A stretch of 64,000 bases of DNA, taken from contig JBEKKV010000003.1 in assembly GCA_050010555.1 (NCBI GenBank), forward strand, positions 49,482 through 113,481, read 5' to 3'. The position numbers were made by a program, and so were the translations under genes. This DNA comes from JALHUB01 sp050010555 (GTDB lineage Bacteria > Chloroflexota > Dehalococcoidia > DSTF01 > JALHUB01). The notes beneath the pieces were generated by a model, which had not been told where the DNA came from, did not search any database, and saw only the letters and a program-made list of their open reading frames with translations. Positions 43,429 through 51,494 of this stretch are shown piece by piece. Numbering within the stretch: position 1 is the first letter of the stretch; each line of letters starts with the position of its first letter.

Positions 43429-44901
43429 TTGGGGCCGGCATTGCTGAAAGGACTGGCGACAATCGGACTCCTCGCGGCGCTTGCGGCGGCGTTCCCCGCG
43501 CACGCGCAGTCGCCGATCACCGTCAACGTAACGCAGGTCATCGCCGGCGCTTATCCCGACGTTACGGCGATAGTCAGCGTGCAGGATGCGACGGGGACGC
43601 CAATCGGTGGACTCGCCGCCTCCGACTTCGCGGCAAGCGAGGACGGCAACCCCGTCGCGATAACCTCGGTTCAGGCCGCCGTAAACGCCGACGTCGGCCT
43701 CGCGGTCGTGCTCGTCATGGATACAAGCGGCAGCATGGCGGGAGCGCCGCTATCGGCTGCGGAGGCGGCGGCGGTCAGCTTCGTCAATAGCCTGCTGCCG
43801 AAGGACGGCGCGATCGTCATCCCCTTTGCGGACAGCGTGGGCGTGCCCAGTCCTCTGACCTCCGACAAGCAGGCGCTGGCGGCGACGCTGCGCGGTCTTC
43901 AGGCAGGCGGTTCGACGGCTCTGTACGATGCGGTCGTGGCTGCGGCGCAATCGGCGAAGAGCGCGCCGTTGCCGCGCAAGGTCGTAGTTCTCCTCACCGA
44001 CGGCCAGGAGTCGGGGAACCGCAGCGCGGCGGACGTTGATCGCTCGCTGAGCGAGGCGGTCGGCTCGACGGCCCCATTCTTCACCATCGGGCTCGGCAAC
44101 GACATCAACGTGCTCTACCTGCAGGCGCTGGCGCAGCGCACCGGCGGCGAGTTCCTGGCGGCACCCGCACCTGCGGACATCCCGACCGTTTACGATCACA
44201 TCGGCATCATGCTACGCTCGCAGTACCTGGTGCGGCTGCAGTTGACAGAGCCGTCGGACGGCGGAACGTCCGACCTTGCGCTGACGGTCAACGCCGGGGG
44301 CGCCTCGGCCAGCGGCTCAGCGCAATTCGTCCGTCCAGGCGTCGCGGCGAGCAAGACGCCCGGACAAGCGCCGCAGGCCGTCGCCGGCACGACAGGCGGC
44401 GGCAGTGGCCCAAACGTCGCGCTCTTTGCGCTGGTCGGCGCGTTAGCCGCACTTCTTTTGTGTGGCGGGGTCGTCGGTGTGAGGCGGGTGCGGCAGCGCA
44501 GGACGCCGGCATCGGAGTCGGGCGCGACTGCGTCGAGCCGCTCATACACGCCGCCGCCGATGGCTGCTTGGCAAAGCGAATCGTCACCCACGGCCCGTCT
44601 CGTAGTCGTCGATGGGCCGGACAAGGGGAAGAGCGTCCCGCTAGGCGAGGAGGCGGTCACCCTAGGCTCGGACGCCGATTGCGCGCTTAGGCTTGCGAAC
44701 CCGGACGGTCGCGTCGGGGGGCGTCAGGCGCGGATCTGGCTGCGGGAAGGGCATTTCATGCTGCACCACCTGGAAGGATCACGCTTCATAACGCAGGTGG
44801 GAGAGCGGCAGGTCTCGTGGGCGGTGCTGGAGGACCGCGACGAGATTGTCATCGGGCCGCACCGGCTGCAGTTCGAGGCGACGACGAGGAGCAAGGAATA
44901 A
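43429..44901 (+). CDS. Secreted or anchored VWA-domain protein with C-terminal FHA-like domain
   Basis: 490 aa. Signal peptide (residues 1-27, ends AHAQ), N-terminal beta domain, VWA domain with MIDAS DTSGSMAG near residue 97 and VVLLTDGQESG near 187, linker, single membrane helix (about 328-350, NVALFALVGALAALLLCGGV), then a cytoplasmic FHA-like domain (LVVVDGPDKGKSVPL, LGSDADCALRL, DEIVIGPHRLQFE). The canonical Ser-x-x-His of FHA is replaced (VGGRQARIW), so phosphothreonine binding is doubtful. TTG start (43429 or 43441). Shortened copies of its tail lie at 48.8, 49.3 and 51.2 kb. Confidence 0.85.
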   Translation: MGPALLKGLATIGLLAALAAAFPAHAQSPITVNVTQVIAGAYPDVTAIVSVQDATGTPIGGLAASDFAASEDGNPVAITSVQAAVNADVGLAVVLVMDTSGSMAGAPLSAAEAAAVSFVNSLLPKDGAIVIPFADSVGVPSPLTSDKQALAATLRGLQAGGSTALYDAVVAAAQSAKSAPLPRKVVVLLTDGQESGNRSAADVDRSLSEAVGSTAPFFTIGLGNDINVLYLQALAQRTGGEFLAAPAPADIPTVYDHIGIMLRSQYLVRLQLTEPSDGGTSDLALTVNAGGASASGSAQFVRPGVAASKTPGQAPQAVAGTTGGGSGPNVALFALVGALAALLLCGGVVGVRRVRQRRTPASESGATASSRSYTPPPMAAWQSESSPTARLVVVDGPDKGKSVPLGEEAVTLGSDADCALRLANPDGRVGGRQARIWLREGHFMLHHLEGSRFITQVGERQVSWAVLEDRDEIVIGPHRLQFEATTRSKE

Positions 44902-45202
44902 CACCACGATTGTAGCGGGCTTTCCGTTTGCTGCCTTCGAGGCCCCCCCCCCCCGCTCCAGCCAAACCACACCGACTCTGCGTCCCGAAACTGCCCCTCA
45001 GGGCTGTGGCCTGATCTCGAGCTCGAGGGAGGTCATCGTTTCCCCGGCAAGTGGCACGAGGGGCGTCAAGACCAATCAGACTCGGCCAATAAGCCGAGTT
45101 CGCCATGATTGTTGGATGTTTCGTCCACGCGACAATCAGCATTGCGGTGAATCCGCGGGCCAGGACCTCGAACCGGGAGCCCGATGAATTTGTTTCGCAA
45201 TT
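44902..45202. other. Intergenic region with C-tract and hairpin
   Basis: No gene. A run of 12 C (44943-44954), the palindrome CTCGAGCTCGAG (45016-45027), and a perfect hairpin ACTCGGC-caataa-GCCGAGT (45080-45099) that could end the minus-strand gene at 45203. The first 40 bp are repeated, slightly changed, at 49350-49389. Confidence 0.6.
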
Positions 45203-46078
45203 TCACTCTCCAGGCAGTCCTTGCACGTCTACACGGGCCAACGGAGTCTGGAGACCCTGCCGGCGCGCCTGGATGGCTTCCAACTCGTGCAGGGTCTGAA
45301 GCAACTGCCGATGGAGGTGAGCCTCGTACCGAATCACCTTCCCGAGGTCTTGCTCGTCCGGGAGCAGCCGCTCCTGAACCAACTGCTGACGCTCGCGCTC
45401 AATTGATTTGGCCTCCCTTGTCACCTCGTTTGCAGTCGCAATTGCCGCAAACCGAAGCTTATCCAATACGTCTTCCACTTCTCGTCGAGCACTAGTTGCG
45501 ATTGCGTTCAAGCCCTGGCGTACTGTCCGAACCGTCACGAAACCCGAGGACGCGAAGTCTCGTGAAAGATTCTTTATGATGTCGGCGTCTTGCCCAGGAA
45601 CCTGCGCCTCTGCGGCCGCCGACGCCAGGATATTAATAGCCTCTTCCACCGAAAGCTCATCCTCGTCATCCGCGTCCAACAGGTTGCTAAGCAAATCAGA
45701 GTAATCACGGGCCTCGGTCACATGAAATCGAATGGCAACCGGATCCGTAACGGTCTCTTCATCAAGCCAGATTTGTCTTGAGGGTTCCCCCGCAATGAGA
45801 TCCGCCGGTATTCTCCCTTGCGCCAAGCCAACAATCTCGCGCTCGTATCTCGCAATCCGTGCCAGCCGCCAGAGGAGGAGTGCAACTCTGTCTGCAAGCG
45901 TTGCCTCCAGATGGTCCTCCGGCTTTAAGCTCGAAAGAACGCCCGCCCGATGCGCTTCCCAGTCCCCCTCCCGCTCTAGGCCAGGAATCACGGGCACGGT
46001 AGAAAGGCCACCGTGCTGGATAGCGTTCAGGCGCACGGCCGATTTCCCCTCTTCAGTCTTTGGTCCGCGCTTAGCCAC
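45203..46078 (-). CDS. Hypothetical protein with GPKTEEGK N-terminal motif
   Basis: 291 aa. The start MAKRGPKTEEGKSAVRLNAI followed by QHGGLS matches a motif seen in many uncharacterised proteins found in phages, plasmids and environmental genomes. The middle is helical and the end strongly charged (about residues 220-280, VTREAKSIERERQQLVQERL), probably coiled coil. Function unknown. The GTG at 46078 is preferred because AAAGGAGG lies 8 bases upstream. The 289 bp before it show no gene. Confidence 0.65.
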   Translation of the reverse strand: MAKRGPKTEEGKSAVRLNAIQHGGLSTVPVIPGLEREGDWEAHRAGVLSSLKPEDHLEATLADRVALLLWRLARIARYEREIVGLAQGRIPADLIAGEPSRQIWLDEETVTDPVAIRFHVTEARDYSDLLSNLLDADDEDELSVEEAINILASAAAEAQVPGQDADIIKNLSRDFASSGFVTVRTVRQGLNAIATSARREVEDVLDKLRFAAIATANEVTREAKSIERERQQLVQERLLPDEQDLGKVIRYEAHLHRQLLQTLHELEAIQARRQGLQTPLARVDVQGLPGE

Positions 46079-46367
46079 GTCGACGCCTCCTTTGCGTTGG
46101 TCGAGCTGTGTGATTCGACCTTCCACAGGGATTATCGACAAGAAACATTCGCGCATCAGTTCTATACTCTGAACCAGCCGGAAGAAGATTGGCCTTTCGT
46201 CGCCAGCACACCAACCGGCGAACAGTGCGTGGTCGACCGCGATTCAGGGAAAACCGGCGCGCCGCCCAACGCGTGACGAGGTTGATCCAGCTCTGGTGCT
46301 TGGGGCTATCCGCGCGCGGAGCGGGCAGACTTCTGCGAAGTAGCTCGGCGGTTGGAAAGAACCTTGC

Positions 46368-46865
46368 CTAGAAGATTCGGACGTATCGCCGGTCTACGAC
46401 AACCGTCGTTCCAGGTACGACCTCGCCGGTCTGCTGGAAGTGCTCCAAAATGCGGCGGCGATCCGCCTCCACCCTGACGCGTCGGAACTCCACAGGCACC
46501 TGGTCGTCGCAGATAATGTCACATGAAGGAGGAGCTTTGGCCAGCGACACCGTCAGCGTCGGCCCGCTCACCTTCTCACGAGTCACCGCCTCCATCTCCC
46601 CAAGCAGATAGCGCTTGAGCCAGTCGATGCGGCCTGCGAGATGCCTCTTCCGCCCCTGCAGTCTGTCCACCTCCGCGGCAAGAACCGTCACGTCGGCCTC
46701 CATGGACCGGATGATCTTGGCGATGCTCAGAACCTTCTCGTCAAAGGCACCGCCGAGACCGCTTAACAGATCGTGATAACGAGTCTCATCCTCACCATCT
46801 TCAGAGGCTTCGCTGAGCTCTTCGAGGACGGAGCGATAAGCGTCGGTCAGTTCATATAGCTTCAT
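46368..46865 (-). CDS. Siphovirus Gp157-like protein
   Basis: 165 aa resembling phage Gp157 proteins: MKLYELTDAYRSVLEEL at the start, an acidic segment, central coiled coil (ADVTVLAAEVDRLQGRKRHL), and the C-terminal TLTVSLAKAPPSCDI then VPVEFRRVRVEADRRRILEH. The ATG overlaps the stop of the SWIM ORF upstream (ATGA). It ends at a TAG codon, showing that amber acts as stop in this element. Gp157 has been linked to phage resistance in Streptococcus, but its role is not settled. Confidence 0.8.
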   Translation of the reverse strand: MKLYELTDAYRSVLEELSEASEDGEDETRYHDLLSGLGGAFDEKVLSIAKIIRSMEADVTVLAAEVDRLQGRKRHLAGRIDWLKRYLLGEMEAVTREKVSGPTLTVSLAKAPPSCDIICDDQVPVEFRRVRVEADRRRILEHFQQTGEVVPGTTVVVDRRYVRIF

Positions 46866-47131
46866 TGTCCTTGCCTCTCTTTCGCCAGCCTCATCCTCAA
46901 GGCCATCGCGTGCTTGCATACCCCTCGATATGTGTAAGCCGCACAATTGCAACGAATGTGGCCCTAGGGGCTGACGTCTAGCTCAAAGTAGGAGCCCGGC
47001 TCGGCGGTGCGGCTGCGCGCGAGGTAGCGATTGGTTCCCGCCAGCTTGACGAGGCGGATCCGCTCGGCAACAGCTCGATCCTTCGCCCGGGCTTCTAGTT
47101 CAGACGGTTCCACGGCCCGCACCCCAGTCAA
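46862..47131 (-). pseudogene. SWIM zinc-finger ORF interrupted by an in-frame TAG
   Basis: From TTG 47131 (overlapping the upstream stop, TTGA) the frame reads ELEARAKDRAVAERIRLVKL, then GTNRYLARSRTAEPGSYFEL, DVSP, TAG at 46964-46966. It continues in frame as GHIRCNCAAYTYRGVCKHAM and MRLAKERQGQ to a TGA overlapping the Gp157-like ATG. The CNC...CKH pattern is the SWIM zinc finger (CxCxnCxH). 89 codons including the amber. Recent point mutation, sequence error or readthrough are possible. Confidence 0.7.
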
Positions 47132-47460
47132 CTGGCCTGTTGAGCGCGGTCACCGATGCCATCGGCGCCCATTCCCGGCAGCCGGTTCAGCCTCGCTCGC
47201 TCATAAGCCTGAGTGACATTGGCCCGTACGAAGGGCCTCTCGATTACGAGCATACGCGCGAGACCAGCTAGGCAGTTGCTTCCCACGAAGTAGTCCCTCT
47301 GCTCCTCTACGTCTCGAAGTCCCCAAAGAAGGTTGGGTAAGGCCGAGCCGCAAGCATCGCAAGTGCTGTCCTTGGGATTGCGCACCGTGCCCCGGAACCT
47401 CCTTAGCCTCTTGCCTTCCGCAAACAGAGCAAGTTTCGCTTCATATCGGGAGCCGTACAT
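47128..47460 (-). CDS. Hypothetical protein with Cys motif
   Basis: 110 aa. CDACG near residue 35 and a lone Cys (VGSNCLAGLARM) near 64; the rest is charged, with no membrane segment. Not recognised, but its size and position between HNH and SWIM/Gp157 genes fit small phage recombination-module proteins. Minus-strand ATG preceded by GAAAGGAGAGAT; overlaps the SWIM ORF start by four bases. Confidence 0.6.
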   Translation of the reverse strand: MYGSRYEAKLALFAEGKRLRRFRGTVRNPKDSTCDACGSALPNLLWGLRDVEEQRDYFVGSNCLAGLARMLVIERPFVRANVTQAYERARLNRLPGMGADGIGDRAQQAS

Positions 47461-47487
47461 CTATCTCTCCTTTCTTGATCGCTGCTC

Positions 47488-48327
47488 TCAATAGCGGTTG
47501 CAAGCCCTGCAGATCTGCGGGGACACCGTCTCTCCCCGTTCCGTGCAGTACATCTGCAGCCACGAACAGGGCCCCGGCTTTGCCAACACATCGTCCTCAA
47601 TCGCCCCGCCGGCGGCAGCCAGCTCCGCTTTGAAGTCGGCGATGGAATACGAAGGACTCTGAGCCTTCCGGTCCTCGGCATACGCGAGCCAGAAATGGGG
47701 ATTATCGGTCTGAGAAGCCACGATGTACCAGGTCACCTCCTGAAGGGAGCAGTTTTGCATTCGATTGCAAACTTGGCCATCCTCCTCTCGGAAGAACACG
47801 TCCCACACCTTTGCCAGGTTATAGGCCTGGCGCCAGCCGATGCCGAAGGTGCTGCCCATTGCCTCCCAGGCTCGGTCCCCGTACACGCTGCGCTGCTTGG
47901 CCTCCCACAGAATGGCGGCTTGGGCTTTCCAGGCGCGCTGGTCGAAGCCGCGAAGGTATAGAAAGAGGTCGACAAGCTGTTCGTCGCTGAGGTATGGTAT
48001 CCCCTGGACGAGAGAATCGAGCCGCAATTCCAGGAGGTTGAGCTCTTGAAAGTACTCCGCCGGCTTGAAGTCGAGGCCAAAGAGGCGCCTAGCGACCACG
48101 GCGTCCGTCGCGGCCTCAGTCACAATCAGCTGGTCTTCCGTGCGTTCCAGACGCCAATGTTGCTCAGTGATCTGCCTGTGGCATGAGCGGCAGACGACAG
48201 CCTTGTTGGATGCAGCTTCGATTTCGGGCCGGCTGGATCCTCCCATACGACGCGGCTCGATATGATGGACCTCCAGGTTACGAGAGGCGCCGCAGATCTC
48301 GCAGCGGGCATCGGGAGCAACCAACAT
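47488..48327 (-). CDS. HNH endonuclease-domain protein
   Basis: 279 aa. N-terminal HNH domain with zinc Cys pairs: CEICGASRNLEVHHIEPRR (residues 9-27), an Asn region (ASNKAVVCRSCHRQITEQHW) near 47. The remaining 200 residues are not recognised and include a helical DNA-binding-like stretch (GSTFGIGWRQAYNLAKVW) near 155 and a C-terminal Cys cluster (CSWLQMYC, CRAC). Likely a phage or mobile-element nuclease. First gene of the minus-strand island operon. Confidence 0.82.
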   Translation of the reverse strand: MLVAPDARCEICGASRNLEVHHIEPRRMGGSSRPEIEAASNKAVVCRSCHRQITEQHWRLERTEDQLIVTEAATDAVVARRLFGLDFKPAEYFQELNLLELRLDSLVQGIPYLSDEQLVDLFLYLRGFDQRAWKAQAAILWEAKQRSVYGDRAWEAMGSTFGIGWRQAYNLAKVWDVFFREEDGQVCNRMQNCSLQEVTWYIVASQTDNPHFWLAYAEDRKAQSPSYSIADFKAELAAAGGAIEDDVLAKPGPCSWLQMYCTERGETVSPQICRACNRY

Positions 48328-48384
48328 GATCTAGACCCTGATAGGCTTGAGAGTCTCCACCGCCGGCAGTATTTCCATACCTGT

Positions 48385-48414
48385 ATTATAGACCAATGGT
48401 ATACCACGTGTCAA
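48385..48414 (-). promoter_or_regulatory. Island promoter with palindromic operator
   Basis: Reading the minus strand: TTGACA (48414-48409), 18 bp, perfect TATAAT (48390-48385). The spacer contains the 10-bp palindrome TGGTATACCA (48397-48406), and another ATACC half-site lies at 48377-48381. The divergent XRE-family gene is the obvious candidate to bind here and repress the HNH operon. Confidence 0.75.
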
Positions 48415-48452
48415 GGGCCTAGACTGGAGCTTCCTCGGTCGACGGCTTAGTT

Positions 48453-48713
48453 TTGTCTTCGGACGGGCACTTGAGCGAACTAACTGGCGATGACGTCCGT
48501 CGCTTCCGACGCGAGCAAGGATTGTCTCAGAAAGACTTGGCTGTCCGACTCGGCCTGAACGTAATGACCATCTCGAGGTGGGAACGGGGCTTTCGGACAA
48601 TTCGCCAGCCGGCTGTGGTGAGACGCGCCCTTGATGACGTCAAACGAGAGTTGATCGAGGAGCGAAGGCGAAAGGGACCAGGCCGTCCACCCAAGCGTCG
48701 ACTCAGAAGATAG
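48453..48713 (+). CDS. XRE-family HTH regulator with AT-hook-like tail
   Basis: 86 aa. Helix-turn-helix at residues 14-60 (VRRFRREQGLSQKDLAVRLG, then NVMTISRWERG), followed by a basic tail KGPGRPPKRRLRR resembling an AT-hook. TTG start at 48453 gives the shortest complete domain; a start at the downstream TTG 48471 is possible. Divergent from the HNH operon, so probably its repressor. Confidence 0.8.
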   Translation: MSSDGHLSELTGDDVRRFRREQGLSQKDLAVRLGLNVMTISRWERGFRTIRQPAVVRRALDDVKRELIEERRRKGPGRPPKRRLRR

Positions 48714-48803
48714 GCACCGCGCGCAGGACGCCCTAAGAGGCAGCGCCGGCCTTGGGATGCCAGAGAGCTGGCGGAAACGGACCGCTTCCCTGGTCGCCCT
48801 GTT

Positions 48804-49013
48804 TTGACGCCTCTGCACTTACCTCTTGAGTTGCACCGCCTGACGGAAGGACGCTGCTCGACGCTTGTCGCGGAGAATTCGCTGAAGTGGGCTGTGCTGG
48901 AGGAGGGCGAAGAGATCGTCATCGGCCCGCACCGGCTGCGGTTTGAGTCGATGGGAAAGAGTGAAGTGTACCATCGCCCAGGCGAGCGAGCCGGCGTCGG
49001 CGACGTTCTGTGA
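48804..49013 (+). pseudogene. Truncated FHA-like tail of a VWA-FHA gene
   Basis: The frame encodes LKWAVLEEGEEIVIGPHRLR plus FESM, matching the end of the VWA-FHA protein (SWAVLEDRDEIVIGPHRLQF). Everything upstream (VWA domain, signal, membrane helix) is missing, and the sequence stops resembling it where the island begins. It overlaps the following small membrane gene start by four bases (GTGA). Confidence 0.65.
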
Positions 49014-49249
49014 CCGGCGGACTAACCGTTACAGGCAGAGTTGCCGATAGTCAAGATGGAATGAACGGCTTTGGCGTGGGTCTGAGCGCAGCCTTGGGGG
49101 CCGGCATCGGAGCCTGGCTTGCCTTGCCTGGCGTGTGCCCCGGAGATCTCCTGATGGGCATGCTCGGCTGGGGCGTGATCTTTGGGTTCATCTTCCATCT
49201 TTACCAGTTGGCCCTCCACGGCGTCCACCCCCCGTTCGGCCGCCGCTAG
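49010..49249 (+). CDS. Small membrane protein, paralogue B
   Basis: 79 aa from GTG 49010, or 62 aa from ATG 49061. Two hydrophobic segments; MNGFGVGLSAALGAGIGAW and the end VIFGFIFHLYQLALHGVHPP align with the protein at 43097. Intact reading frame despite decayed neighbours. Function unknown. Confidence 0.65.
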   Translation: MTGGLTVTGRVADSQDGMNGFGVGLSAALGAGIGAWLALPGVCPGDLLMGMLGWGVIFGFIFHLYQLALHGVHPPFGRR

Positions 49250-49303
49250 GATATGGATCGCCTGGGGGACACCCCAAAACCGGCACAGAACTCCCGCTCG
49301 GCC

Positions 49304-49389
49304 ATCGACCCGCACCGGCTGCGCTTCGAGGCGACGAGGAGCGAAGCATAGCACTAGGCTAGTAGCGGGCTTCCCGCTTGCAGCCTTCG
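49304..49389 (+). pseudogene. Remnant of VWA-FHA 3' end and its downstream flank
   Basis: CGCACCGGCTGCGCTTCGAG then GCGACGAGGAGC and the non-coding AGCGGGCTTCCCGCTTGCAG closely repeat 44851-44941. Same order relative to the small membrane gene as in the intact locus, so a VWA-FHA gene has been almost wholly deleted here. Confidence 0.65.
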
Positions 49390-49427
49390 TTTCGATCGCT
49401 AGCCAGATTAACCTGCCCCCACAAACG

Positions 49428-49446
49428 CTAGCATGATCTATGCTAG
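49428..49446. terminator. Hairpin downstream of the GT-C gene
   Basis: CTAGCAT-gatct-ATGCTAG, a perfect 7-bp stem extendable with weaker pairs, 35 bp after the end of the minus-strand gene at 49481. T-tract weak. Confidence 0.4.
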
Positions 49447-49480
49447 TGCGTCGATAGCCCGCAACGCTGGGAAGTGACAG

Positions 49481-50857
49481 CTACCTAGGGGAATCTCTCC
49501 CCACACACGGCACCATCGGCTGCGTGAGCACGAGACCATCATCGTACTCAGTCTGAGTCGTGTAGATGGCCTTGATGTCGTCCTCCCAATCAACCGGAAA
49601 GACGATATGCTTCGGTATAACGATAAGGGCGGGCGGGCAGGCTATCAACTGTTGTCGCATCGCCTCGCCCCAATCTCGTCTTGCGACGAGAGGCACGCTG
49701 TAGAAGAAGCGTCTCTCCGGCTGGCGGTCGGCATAGGCATACAAGTATGTTCTGTCTCCTAGAACGTAGACTTCCCCCTTAGCCGTGTGAATGGTATCAA
49801 GCATCGCCTGTTGCGGTCTGGCACCGGACCATGGCAAGACCACGACAATGAGTGCCACGACGAGGGCACCAACGACCCCCAGCGCAAGAGCAACTGCTCG
49901 TCGTTGGAGGATGCGTTCGAGCCCGATTGCGGCGAACAGCGCCGCCGGCGGGGCAAGCAGGGCGTAGTCATGCCCCCAATCAAGGCCGGTGGCCTTCACC
50001 GATACGACCCCACAGGCCAGCCAGAGCCAGAGCAGCGCTCTGCGCTGCCAGAACAAGCCGATCAGGGCGGAGGCCCATAGCGGCAGCGCCCCGATGAGCA
50101 CGACCAGATTGGGGATGAACAGTGAAGCCAAGCCGTTCTCGTAGCCAAGATTGTGGCCATAAGTTAGATTGAACGATACGTTGGCATCCCAGTAATCTCG
50201 CCAGATCGGCAGGAACGGCAGCGAGACAGCAAGACACACCAGCGAGCCGCCTATCGCTACGCGCCAAGTATCCTTTCGCCAGAGCAGCACAAGAACGGGC
50301 GCGAAAACGATGGCGACCGGCTTGGTCATAACCGCAATCCCCAGCAGCGCGCCGGCAAGCACCGGCGACCCGACGGCAAGCGACGCCAGCAGCGGCAGGA
50401 GCAGGAATGCTTCTGTGTTGGCTTTGGCGAGCATGAAGGGGTTTGCCATCAGCAGCGTATAGGCAACGACCGCCAGCGAAGCCTGTCGACCCGAAAGCCA
50501 GCGCCTGGCCAGCAGCGCCACTACCGGGAGGGTGGCGGCCACCATCAGCGCCGCCAGAACGCGCTCGAACTCGATGCTCGCGCCGAGCCCCCCAGGCAGA
50601 TACCAGAGATAGATCAGCGGAGGCTTATGATCGAAGAGGTCGTGGTACGGCCACTTCCCGTGGACGATGCCCGTCGCGATGATCTTGTAAACGGCCTCGT
50701 CGGGGTCGTACGGAAGGATGAATGCAAGTACGGTCAGCCATGCGGCAAGCAGGGCCGCGCAGACTCTCCACTGCGCCCCGAGATTCGCGGGCGGTGCTGG
50801 CACGATCTCCCGAACGGAAGCGGCGATGTTCCCCTTCTCTTCCCGAGTGGAAGTCAC
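49481..50857 (-). CDS. Integral membrane glycosyltransferase-like protein (GT39/ArnT-like)
   Basis: 458 aa with about ten hydrophobic segments. The first extracellular loop contains PYDPDEAVYKIIATGIVHGK and DLFDHKPPLIYLWY. This Asp/Glu plus HKPP arrangement belongs to GT-C glycosyltransferases using polyprenyl-phosphate sugars (PMT/ArnT group). The C-terminal soluble part (about residues 340-458) is not recognised. Sugar and acceptor unknown; may modify envelope proteins or glycolipids. Minus strand, ATG at 50857. Confidence 0.75.
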   Translation of the reverse strand: MTSTREEKGNIAASVREIVPAPPANLGAQWRVCAALLAAWLTVLAFILPYDPDEAVYKIIATGIVHGKWPYHDLFDHKPPLIYLWYLPGGLGASIEFERVLAALMVAATLPVVALLARRWLSGRQASLAVVAYTLLMANPFMLAKANTEAFLLLPLLASLAVGSPVLAGALLGIAVMTKPVAIVFAPVLVLLWRKDTWRVAIGGSLVCLAVSLPFLPIWRDYWDANVSFNLTYGHNLGYENGLASLFIPNLVVLIGALPLWASALIGLFWQRRALLWLWLACGVVSVKATGLDWGHDYALLAPPAALFAAIGLERILQRRAVALALGVVGALVVALIVVVLPWSGARPQQAMLDTIHTAKGEVYVLGDRTYLYAYADRQPERRFFYSVPLVARRDWGEAMRQQLIACPPALIVIPKHIVFPVDWEDDIKAIYTTQTEYDDGLVLTQPMVPCVGRDSPR

Positions 50858-51224
50858 GGCATAAACCGGCCTAGAGCAGTAGGTTGATCCTAGTGAGAGC
50901 GCAGTAGACTGTCAATCCCATTGAGTCCACGGCTGCTCCCCCGGCCAGCTTCCACCGTCTGCCCTCCGTTCCGTGGCACGGAGAGGTGATCGCCAGGGCT
51001 AGTTACGGCACTAATGTAGCGCGACGATCTTTGCAAGTCTAAGGATAGGTTGTTGCCGACCGATACTTGACGACTCTTGTACAGTTTCAGAACATGTAAG
51101 ATAGGAGAAGGTGGCGGACAGTATCGGGCCTTGGGCTGTAGGCTATCGAAGAACCACTCCGAAACATGCAACGTAACTCGCACATCCTGGCCCGTTCAGA
51201 CAAGAGCTGCCTACATCGCCTCGT
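50858..51224. other. Intergenic region, no gene seen
   Basis: 367 bp between divergent genes. TTGACG (51067-51072) is a possible -35 for the FHA gene at 51225, but no well-spaced -10 follows (TAAGAT at 51097-51102 is 24 bp away). Nothing else recognised. Confidence 0.4.
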
Positions 51225-51494
51225 TTGAGCGCTCGCGCCGTCCGCCCGCCTCTCGTCGTCGTGGAGGGGCCGGATAGCAGCCGCAGCGTCGACCTCGGCG
51301 AGCAGGCCGTCACCCTCAGCTCCGACGCCGACTGCGCCCTCCGCCTCTCCGACGCCAGCGGCCAGGTCGGCGGACGCTACGCGACGGTCTTCGCGGAGAA
51401 ACAGTTAAAGTGGGCGGTGCTGGAGCACGGCGACGAGATCGTTATCGCGCCGCACCGGTTGCGCTTCGAGCACATGCCGACGTCGGATCGCTAG
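51225..51494 (+). CDS. Short FHA-like protein derived from the VWA-FHA tail
   Basis: 89 aa. PPLVVVEGPDSSRSVDLGEQ, AVTLSSDADCALRLSDASGQ and LKWAVLEHGDEIVIAPHRLR align with the FHA-like domain of the protein at 43429, but about 17 residues between VGGR and the last strand are missing, which would damage the fold. TTG start. It may be a stand-alone remnant or a short functional derivative. It overlaps the end of the convergent membrane gene. Confidence 0.5.
   Translation: MSARAVRPPLVVVEGPDSSRSVDLGEQAVTLSSDADCALRLSDASGQVGGRYATVFAEKQLKWAVLEHGDEIVIAPHRLRFEHMPTSDR

Larger units (their letters stand above)
45203..48713. mobile_element. Phage-like genomic island
   Basis: Five minus-strand genes with phage or mobile-element character (GPKTEEGK-type protein, Gp157-like, amber-broken SWIM ORF, Cys-motif ORF, HNH nuclease) plus a divergent XRE regulator. 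It is flanked on both sides by parts of the VWA-FHA/small-membrane array. No integrase, terminase or att repeats were found, so the exact boundaries are unknown and this may be a remnant. Confidence 0.6.

Noticed and set aside
46862..47131. Amber-recoded phage genome
   Set aside because: The neighbouring Gp157-like gene ends at TAG at the expected length, so TAG is read as stop in this element.
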